This document shows, one piece after another, positions 19,663 through 26,735 of a stretch of 26,735 nt of DNA. The notes beneath the pieces are model-generated. The model was given only the letters and a program-made list of their open reading frames with translations. It was not told the DNA's origin and made no database searches. The position numbers and the translations under genes were made by a program. Where the stretch lies: the NCBI GenBank assembly GCA_048213135.1, contig PS015208.1, positions 39,408-66,142 on the forward strand, read 5' to 3'. This DNA comes from Reclinomonas americana ATCC 50394 (taxonomy: Eukaryota; Jakobida; Jakobea; Jakobida). Position 1 is the first letter of the stretch. Each line of letters starts with the position of its first letter.

Positions 19663-22107
19663 TTATTGCGGGAGCTCTTCGCCACTGAAAGTCGACGCCG
19701 CGGGTATGACATGTGGCGTCGGCGTGGGGGTTGGCGTGCTGCCCGGCACACCACTGGCAGACGCACTGGACCGCCGTCGCACGGGCACGACGGCAGCTTG
19801 CAGCTGCGCCACCAGCGAGTCAAAGGCCTTTTGCTGGTCGCCTTCGGCAGGCGGCCTCTTCTCGCGGCATCGTCGCATGTACTCCTCCAGCCGGTCGGCG
19901 GGATACGAGGATGCGACGTGACACAACATGGTGAGCAGCGGTTCCAGCACATTGGCGTAGTCGTCGATTTTGCGCAAGAAGAACTCCTCAATCACCAGCC
20001 GCGCCGTTTCACACCATTCCTGCACAAATAAGCGCACGCCTGTTGTTGAATACGACACCCCGATTGTTGTCTGCGTGCGGACAGGAGTGTGCGCACCTTG
20101 TGCCACAACTTCCACAGCAACTTGTCGTAAAAGTGCGTGTGGACCATGGTCGAGCTGTCGAGCGTGAGCAGACTCGGCAACACCTCGCGCAACCGCTCCA
20201 CATCGTCGGCTTCCACCCAGTGCAACGCGTGCTCCAGATAGATCTACGCACCCACAGAAAGCACAACGGTCAAAGAACGATAAATCGAGACACACAGCTG
20301 CGCTACACAGACCAGCGCCGCCACTGGGTCCGAGGCCGCCAGGCTCGGGAGGTCGGGATCCAGCGGTGGACAATCGCCCTCTTGCTCTCGCATTTTGTCG
20401 TCCACCAGCACGCCGACCAGTGCCGGCAGGAACTTGTGCACAATGTTGGCGTTGATCTCGACGAAGCGACCGCTGCCCTCCTTGATGAGGCTGAGGGCCC
20501 GCGTGGCAAGTGTCAGCAGTCGACACAAGAACAGGAGCACCTTGTCGTGCTGTGTTTTTGGTGAACAAGCGCGACACGCGCGAGTTAGAGTGCTCAATGA
20601 AGAGGACGGGGATAATAGGGGAGAGCGGTCGCAACTCGCGGCAACTTCTGCTGCTCGATCAGTCGCTGCAGCAGCTCGTAGATGTTGCCGACGGCGACGT
20701 CAAGAACATACGGCGTGGCCATGATCATGCCAATGTCGCCCCACCAAATACCTCCGTCGGCTGTACGCCGGCGCAGCAGTGAATTCACGCAGCTCACTGA
20801 GTGTCATGAAATATACGCACGCACCACCCTCCAGAGGCGCCAGGAACTCGGTGAGATCCGTCACGCGCTTCTGATCCATTAGCCACACACGCTGCCAGCC
20901 GTCGAGGCCCCACGCAAACTTGTAACACTTGTCGGATTCGAGAATCTGGCGCCAGATGAGCACGGGGTGGACCAGCACACACACACACACACACACGAAT
21001 GAACGCACGCACCTCTTTCCGATTCTCGTCGTGAAACGCCATTAGCAACTCGTAGCGCAGCGTGCAAAAAGCACTCTGCGTGAAGCGCACGTACAGGCCA
21101 CGCACAAACGTGCGAATGTACTCGTACAGGCGAGTGGAGGTGCCGACCATTTCAACCAGCGTGCGCAACACGTCGTTCTCCTGACGACGTAACCGCGGAT
21201 CCTCCACTTTCTCCGCCGTCATCTTGCTCTCGTGCTCCAAGTACCGGTGAAAGAGTGGAAAACTGGTGCACACAACAGAGCGACGTGGGGTACATGCGAG
21301 AAGACAAGGTAGGTACTCAACTACAAAACGCAACACTTCCTGTCGAAAGCGATCCTTGTCGTTCTCCCAGATGCGACGCTTGACCTCAATCGGCAGCGCA
21401 GCCGGCAACGACTGCGTGTCTCCCCTCTCTGATCAGACACTCTCACAACGATCTCACGACAACAGCAGTCGGCGCGAGACGCACCGGCACGGCTTGACCT
21501 CGTTCGTCGGTCACCAGTCTCTTCAGCACGTGCTCCTCGATGCGATCCAACTTCAGCAGAATGGAGATGGGAATCACTCGCAGCTCTTCGTGCGACAGGA
21601 AACACAGAGTGCGTTCCAACAGCGGCAGCAGTCTGCACTCGGCGTGGTGAGGAAGCATCGAAGACACTCTCTCTCGTTGATTGACAAGCACACTCAACTT
21701 TTCCTGGTCGCAGCTGCGAATGCCGTCTTCCACCAGTGCGCGCAGATGCACAAAGAGTCCCTTGTAGATGTCAGAGCCTGGCACCTCCAGCAGCTCCGAC
21801 AACTCCAGCGCATGCGTGGCAGAAGGCAGTACTCAATGCACACACGCAATGCATGAGATAAAAACACACACACACATGCAAGGCAAAGGGGGTCGCAAAG
21901 CATATCTTTGAGACCGCGTGTCTGCTGGAAGGTGGGCACAGCCTTCTTCGGGTCGCGTTCCAGCGACTGCCGCAACTCTCGCCTCTCACGCGCCAAATCA
22001 AACAAGTCGCCACTCTGCTCCATTCCTCCTCCTCCACTGCCACTGCCACTCGCGCCTGCAGCAGAGGAGGACGAGGAGGATGACAAGGCCTCACTGGCAG
22101 CGCTCAT
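19663..22107 (-). CDS. NELFB: Negative elongation factor B (NELF-B/COBRA1)
   Basis: NELF-B is a helical scaffold subunit of the NELF complex, which holds RNA polymerase II in the promoter-proximal paused state in the nucleus. Nine exons on the minus strand: 21915-22107, 21485-21831, 21317-21426, 21013-21262, 20825-20945, 20636-20760, 20313-20549, 20097-20243 and 19663-20019. The total is 1887 nt, 628 residues, all phases consistent. After a Ser/Gly-rich start (ATG 22105-22107) the order follows human NELF-B: VPTFQQTRVLPSATHALEL, ALPIEVKRRIWENDKDRF, ENDVLRTLVEMVGTSTRLYE, FCTLRYELLMAFHDENRKE, SDKCYKFAWGLD, GDIGMIMATPYVLDVAVGN, then VEINANIVHKFLPALVGVLV and ADRLEEYMRRCREK near the end. Length is close to the human protein, and the tail is Thr/Pro-rich. 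The start faces the divergent gene at 22166, leaving about 58 bases for both promoters. Confidence 0.9.
20975..20996. repeat. (CA)n microsatellite in a NELF-B intron
   Basis: About eleven CA units inside the 67-nt intron 20946-21012, taking up a third of it. Confidence 0.85.
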
Positions 22108-22165
22108 GCGTGACGACTGCAGACTGTGACGTCCTGTCACTGTCTCCTTTACTTTACTTCGCGCG

Positions 22166-22835
22166 ATGGAACGCCNNNNNNNNNNNNNNNNNNNNNNNNN
22201 NNNNNNNNNNNNNNNNNNNNNNNNNNNNNNNNNNNNNNNNNNNNNNNNNNNNNNNNNNNNNNNNNNNNNNNNNNNNNNNNNNNNNNNNNNNNNNNNNNNN
22301 NNNNNNNNNNNNNNNNNNNNNNNNNNNNNNNNNNNNNNNNNNNNNNNNNNNNNNNNNNNNNNNNNNNNNNNNNNNNNNNNNNNNNNNNNNTTGCTGCACT
22401 GCTGGCACAGAGTCAGGCACTGAGTGGCCAGTTGCAGCAAGCAGCAGCAGAGCGTGAGCGCGAGGAGGCTGCGCGACAGGAACGTTGCGTGCATTGTTTC
22501 TCACCTCAAGATTGCAATGAGTGAGTCTGACTGTGAGGCGCGCAGTGGTGCAGCTGGAGCAGGAACGAGAGGTGCTGGAGCGGCGAGTACGAGCGTTGCG
22601 GGAGTCGAGACGGAGGGCACGAAAGCGTGCGGCCGATGCGCAGATGACAGAGGCGGAGGTGGTTGATGTCGATGGGAGGAGAGACAAGCGATGGTTGGTG
22701 ACGGAGAAGCGCGTTCGTGCCAGTGTGCTGCCGCTGTTGACGGGTCGGACGGTGGTACTGTCGCCTACGCAAGAGATCGCCACGTTGGTGGGAGGCAGTG
22801 GAAAGCGGCAGCGCAGGCGAAAGGTGCGGTTTGGC
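22166..22835 (+). CDS. Coiled-coil basic protein, function unknown (interrupted by gaps)
   Basis: I do not recognise this gene. An ATG at 22166 (MER) sits just before the gap 22176-22390 and may be its start. After the gap, an exon from 22391 to about 22482 and one from about 22547 to 22835 join through an intron with a GTTGCG donor. They encode a coiled coil (LQQAAAEREREEAARQE, then VQLEQEREVLERRVRALRE), a basic patch (SRRRARKRAADAQ) and a more ordered end (WLVTEKRVRASVLPLLTG, VVLSPTQEIATLVGG) closing on KRQRRRKVRFG at the second gap. The dense Arg/Lys clusters could be nuclear localisation or nucleic-acid-binding elements, but this is inference. Stop codons occur soon after the second gap in all plus frames I checked, so the gene ends within or just past 22836-22857. 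Confidence 0.6.
22176..22390. other. Assembly gap (215 N)
   Basis: N-run inside the 5' part of the plus-strand coiled-coil gene. Confidence 0.99.
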
Positions 22836-22857
22836 NNNNNNNNNNNNNNNNNNNNNN
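22836..22857. other. Assembly gap (22 N)
   Basis: Short N-run where the plus-strand coiled-coil gene and the minus-strand polyGln gene converge. Confidence 0.99.
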
Positions 22858-23450
22858 TGATGATGATGATAGTGGAGTGATGCTGCTGATGGTGGTGGCG
22901 GTGATTGCACAGGCGGCAGCAGAGGGTGGGGGAACATGAGAGGCGCTGCTGGCATTGCCACATCGTGCTGCATCAGCTGAGGCGGTGGTGGTGGTGGCGG
23001 TAGTGGAGGCGAAAGAGACCACGTGTGCGGTTGGAATTGATGCACCTGTTGCTGGTGTTGTTGTTGTTGCTGCTGCAGCAGCAACAGCTGTTGTTGGAGC
23101 TGCTGTTGCTGTTGCTGTTGCTGCTGCTGTTGTTGTTGACCCCACATGTCTTGCTCCGCGAAATGCTTTCGCTCGGGTAACCTTGTTTTTGTCTGTCCGG
23201 ATTTTGGGGATTTTGGCTCGGCTTTGTACTTGGGCTTGTGTCGAGGACGACTCAAATTGAGGAACTGCGTTCCTCGCACCCGTACTCCGGCGCCTATCTG
23301 TTCGACTATGCGGAAGGAAAGCCGGAACTGCACCCCGATTGTGAGATCGGAGAGAGAGTGCGAGAGAGAGAGGAAGAGAGGACACATGTCGATTTTGGTG
23401 TATTTGGGTGGTGAGCGCATCTCATACATGGGATGCTGCGAGTGAAGCAA
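22858..23450 (-). CDS. PolyGln/Pro-rich protein, function unknown (boundaries unsure)
   Basis: A minus-strand frame reads, from the left edge of a candidate start near 23430-23450 (MYEMRSPPKYTKIDM), through VQFRLSFRIVEQIGAGVRV, a basic stretch (LSRPRHKPKYKAEPKSPKS), then long Gln tracts with some Leu and His (23047-23139), PPPPPPP, and a Pro/Met/His-rich end that meets the gap at 22857. The plus-strand reading of the same DNA is Val/Ala repeats, which argues for the minus strand. Gln- and Pro-rich proteins of this type are often transcription co-regulators, but I see no DNA-binding domain. The frame is also open upstream to about 23550, so the real start may be further up, overlapping the end of the CENP-O-like gene, or a first intron (GTGAGC at 23501) may be present. 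Confidence 0.45.
23047..23139. repeat. CAG/CAA (Gln) trinucleotide-rich tract
   Basis: A run of about 90 bases built of CTG, TTG and GTT on the plus strand, reading mostly Gln on the minus strand. CAA interruptions are frequent, so it is not a pure CAG expansion. Confidence 0.85.
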
Positions 23451-23553
23451 TACTGGCGTAGCCACAGAGTCTCCCTCGTTCCCATTCCCATTGTCGCTCA
23501 CTTGGAAGGCGAGGCGGCCACCACCGAGGATATCGAAGCCAAATATGGTAATG

Positions 23554-24684
23554 TCAGTCGGAGGCCATCGGAGGTGCGTCCGCGGGTGATGGTGAGGAGG
23601 GGGTGGCAGCTGGAGCAGTCATAGCAGCTCCGAAACATTTCTCGAAGCACCGCAGCAGAGACTAGAAATCGAGAGAGTCGGTGAGAGGCCTGAAAGAACG
23701 CAGAAAAAATACGGGGAAACAAACAGCACCGTGGTGGACGATGTGAACTCGTTCTCCACTGCAGGCAGTCGTTGTGTGCACCGAGTGGCCTCGTCGTAGA
23801 AGCTGACACGACTCCGCGTCACACGGTCGCTGTCTGCATGGTCGTAGAGCAGCTGCACAGTGACAGACCTGCAAAAAAAAGAAGAGGGGGGTCAGTGTCC
23901 GTCGCACATGTCGCCCTCACACACACTCCCTCGCTCCCGCTTTCCCTCCCCTCGTTACCGAGCAGTACTAGCGTGGCAGACCACAAGCTCCACTCGATCG
24001 CACGCCGGTGTGTGGAACACGCTGCCGGCGTCGATCGACCGGTCACCGGCACCGCCGTCAAACTCGCCCAGCAACTCGGCCAGCTGCTCCCGTCGTGCGA
24101 CAAACGCCTGCAGCCGGCAGTCCAAGGCCGTCAGGAAGGCCTGCACACCCACCTTTTTGCGTGAGGCAGACTATGAAGCACGAATAAAAGAAAAACAGAA
24201 CGTGTGACCGACACAAAACTCGCAGACGGCGACCGGCGCTGCGAAACAGTTCCTTGACGTGCACAAACGGCGGCACCGTGTGGTGCTCCAGTGCCAGCTG
24301 CTGCTCCAGCTCGTCATCACCGACCACATCCACCGCAGAGGGCACAGCAGCAGCGGAGAAAAACACAAAGTACGACTCCTCCACCAATCGCCGCCCGCGG
24401 TGCCACATGTCCAGTCGCACNNNNNNNNNNNNNNNNNNNNNNNNNNNNNNNNNNNNNNNNNNNNNNNNNNNNNNNNNNNNNNNNNNNNNNNNNNNNNNNN
24501 NNNNNNNNNNNNNNNNNNNNNNNNNNNNNNNNNNNNNNNNNNNNNNGAGAGAGAGAGAGACAGAGACTGATAGGACAGCTCAGCTGCCGAGTAGTGACTC
24601 GCCGAGCAGATTCACCTTGATGATCTCGTTCGGCAGGTACTCGCCCGTGTTGCTGCACGGAGGTGACATGTGAGTTTCAGGCAT
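23554..24684 (-). CDS. CENPO: CENP-O/Mcm21-like kinetochore protein (central gap)
   Basis: CENP-O belongs to the constitutive centromere-associated network (COMA/CENP-OPQUR complex) and helps link centromeric chromatin to the outer kinetochore. Visible exons on the minus strand are 24616-24684 (ATG 24682-24684, MPETHMSPPCSNTGEYLPNE), then the gap, then 24220-24420, 23959-24152, 23730-23868 and 23554-23661 with TGA at 23554-23556; phases agree. The match to the C-terminal RWD region of CENP-O rests on LALEHHTVPPFVHVKELF (human has a similar HHH.VP.FIPLEE motif), on the following helical segment LDCRLQAFVARREQLAELL and on VTVQLLYDHADSDRVTR before a conserved helical end (SLLRCFEKCF). This is recognition by memory of a divergent family, so I am only moderately sure. 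The small first exon could belong elsewhere, as the link crosses the gap. Confidence 0.55.
24421..24546. other. Assembly gap (126 N)
   Basis: N-run inside the CENP-O-like gene, followed at 24547 by a (GA)n microsatellite, which probably caused the assembly break. Confidence 0.99.
24547..24563. repeat. (GA)n microsatellite at gap edge
   Basis: At least eight GA units start directly at the right edge of the gap; the true repeat may extend into it. Confidence 0.8.
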
Positions 24685-24714
24685 TGCGAGGGCGGAGAGA
24701 AACCAAGCACGAAA

Positions 24715-26735
24715 CTAGGCAATCAGTGCCGCAAAGTGGAAGGGTCTGTGTGGATCGCCGCGCAGCGATTGCACATCTGCAGTGCGCGGAGTGAGCAGAG
24801 AGCACAGCGAGCGGTATGTCGGACGTGGTAAACGGACGAAACAGAGATCGCCAGTATTCTGGCGGCCCTCCATGTGCACTTCGGCCAGCATTTTACCGGT
24901 GCGACTGCACATGACACGCACCGCGTCCTCCAGGCATGAGCCGCTGATGATATAATCGCTGCCATTCATGTAGTACGAGCGCGTGTAGTTTCGGGGACTG
25001 CCGGTCTGCACAATTGGATACCTGCGTGACGTGGTGGAGTGAGCACACAAAACACAATCCGGCAGTCGGCATCCGCACGCCAACGCACCGCATATGGAAC
25101 TCGCCGTCCAGTGTGTACTGTCGCACCTCGTTGTCGACCGCAGAGCTGAGGACATACTTGTCGTCCGAAGAGAAACACACCATCACGCAGCCCTGCTCGG
25201 ACTGGCGCGTGAAGATGGGCTGCAGGGACAATCAAACACGTCAGCCCCCATCCCCACAGTGTCGACGATGGAAAAGAGGAAGTGGAAACAATGCGACGCA
25301 ACTTCTTTCGGCGCACGCAAATCCCACAACTTGATGGTCTTGTCGAAGCTGCTAGTGGCAAACAGGTGTGGCGACGTATTACTGAACTTCAACACATTCA
25401 CATGCTCCGTGTGGACATCTCGCAGCGTTGTCACAATGGTGCCATTGCGCAAGTCGTAGAGAGACACATTGCGCGAATAGCCACCTATTGCGACAGCAGC
25501 ATCAACAACCGCTGCCCAACTTCAACAAGGACGCCGCGTGTCACTGCCGACGCAACTCGTGAGGAACAGATCGTCGGTGCAGTTGACATTGACTGATGTT
25601 AGTCGCTGGAACGGCGGATACTCGTACACCAGCGGATTCTTGCCGTCTATCAGCACACGTCGCAACTGAGTACTTGCGTCCACACATTCTCACACACAAA
25701 CAAAAGGACACTGGTTTCCGCACCTTGCAGATAGTTAATGTCCATCAAACACACAGCGCCGTCGGAAGCGCCGGCGACAAACTTGGTCGGCTCGTGTCGC
25801 ATCCACGAAATACCCAAGAAACTGCCACGCATGCGGCCGCTGTAAACACGCACATGTTCAAGTGAGTGAGGTGGGCACTCAGCGACATCACTGACGAAGA
25901 AGAAGAAGAAGAGACGGAGAGGGTGGCGACGCACGTCATGGCAATGGTGCCGAGACACGAGCCCGTCATGTGGTTCACCAGCACGAGTTCGCCCGGCAGC
26001 GTGCCATAGATAAGCAAATCTGGCACGGTCGGGTGATACTCAAACTGGCGCGGGTACGTGACGTGCGTCGTCTGGTCCGCATGGCTCAGCAGAGGCTTCT
26101 GTAGCGACGAAGAAATACGACAGGCTGTGGCCTCCTGCTGCAGCGCACTCTCACACGAGAAACTGCCAACAAGACGGCCTACAAGTGGTGGCAGTCCAGC
26201 GCCAGCAGCATTGACAGCGGCCGCTGCCGCTGCTGCGACTGGTGACTGTGACAACGCACTGCTCTCGCCAGAGGATGCAGCTGACGAAGGGGTGTCTGTG
26301 CGGCGAGACGGGCTCGCGGCTAACAGCCTCTTTGTGGCGACACACTCGGGAGAGAAACGCGACATGCGCAGGTCGAGGCGGAACTTGGCTCCGTGGCCTC
26401 CATACAGGCCCATTTCTCGTTGCATGATGATTCTGCACGACACATTCAGTGCACGGATGAATTCATGCCGTTGACGGGAGCAACACACACCGAGTCATTC
26501 GAACACCCGGTGCGCACTCGTAGGCAGCACGCTCGAACTTTTCAGCAGCCACACGAATCGCGCGCTCACGAGCACGCTGCCAGATAAACACACACGTGAG
26601 GCCAAGCACACACTCCGCGGAAGCAAGGCAGACGAAAAAGGATCGACGCACCGGCTTGATGGCATACCCGTTGAGGATGTGCAACTGCGGCAGCTGTGCA
26701 ACCAGGAATTCGCGATAGTAGCCCTCGGTGCAGAC
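24715..26735 (-). CDS. LRR and WD40 protein resembling plant DHU1 (5' end outside window)
   Basis: The minus-strand gene enters from the right edge and ends at TAG 24715-24717. It opens with the cap of a leucine-rich repeat domain (YYREFLVAQLPQLHILNGY), then a helical segment (RARERAIRVAAEKFERAAYE), a Ser/Ala-rich spacer (near 26190-26330), and WD40-type repeats: RQFEYHPTVPDLLIYGTLPG, SWMRHEPTKFVAGASDGAV, VLKFSNTSPHLFATSSFDKT followed by IKLWDLR, VMVCFSSDDKYVLSSAVDNE, then YTRSYYMNGSDYIISGSC and the end motif VQSLRGDPHRPFHFAALIA. The LRR-then-WD40 order and the VQSLRGDP end match a conserved family known from plants (DHU1, a candidate CUL4-DDB1 substrate receptor), as I recall it. A role as an E3 ligase receptor is inference by homology. 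At least seven introns split the visible part. Only 30 bases separate its stop from the next gene's ATG. Confidence 0.72.

Noticed and set aside
22955-23260. Val/Ala-rich plus-strand frame over the Gln tract
   Set aside because: It is the complement reading of CAG/CAA repeats; the minus frame gives a plausible Gln/Pro-rich protein.

Overview
The window is a stretch of draft genome scaffold, with seven N-gaps, from an intron-rich eukaryote, most likely a free-living heterotrophic protist (amoebozoan or unicellular holozoan fits best; I cannot settle the lineage). The main reasons are: genes are split by many short GT-AG introns, mostly 41-102 nt, with frequent GTGCGT/GTGAGT donors; exons join in consistent phase; and the gene content mixes a cytosolic-type hybrid histidine kinase (absent from animals) with NELF-B (absent from yeast and plants), a CENP-O-like kinetochore protein and a GH47 mannosidase. 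Genes are packed tightly on both strands. There is no operon, CRISPR array or prokaryotic element.

Layout, left to right: (1) 350-999, minus, 3' end of a His/Ser-rich protein of unknown role, running into a gap. (2) 2116-2732, plus, ribosomal protein L10 (uL16), first exon(s) lost in the gap. (3) 3754-4488, plus, a small four-exon gene of unknown function whose 3' end overlaps antisense (4) 4433-5850, minus, a coiled-coil protein. (5) 6113-9576, minus, a complete 15-exon class I alpha-1,2-mannosidase (816 aa in my model) with a Gly-rich cytosolic tail, one membrane anchor and an acidic stem. (6) 9577-10752, a divergent intergenic region. (7) 10753-16351, plus, a 22-exon hybrid histidine kinase (1347 aa in my model): Ser/Thr-rich N-terminus, GAF, HisKA, HATPase_c, receiver. 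(8) 16391-17873, minus, a multi-pass membrane protein. (9) 17894-18597 (minus) and 18664-19546 (plus), two WD40 half-propellers that look like one gene broken by an inverted contig. (10) 19663-22107, minus, complete nine-exon NELF-B (628 aa in my model). (11) 22166-22835+, plus, a coiled-coil basic protein. (12) 22858-about 23450, minus, a polyGln/Pro-rich protein. (13) 23554-24684, minus, CENP-O-like protein with a central gap. (14) 24715-26735, minus, an LRR plus WD40 protein resembling plant DHU1, continuing past the window.

The genes do not form one pathway; they cover translation, ER/Golgi N-glycan trimming, His-Asp signalling, promoter-proximal pausing of RNA polymerase II, and kinetochore assembly. 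The best leads are the probable inverted contig in the WD40 gene, the histidine kinase in which a 12-nt microexon encodes the residues just after the phospho-histidine, and the presence of NELF-B and a CENP-O-like protein in such an organism. I did not find a clearly novel biological system.
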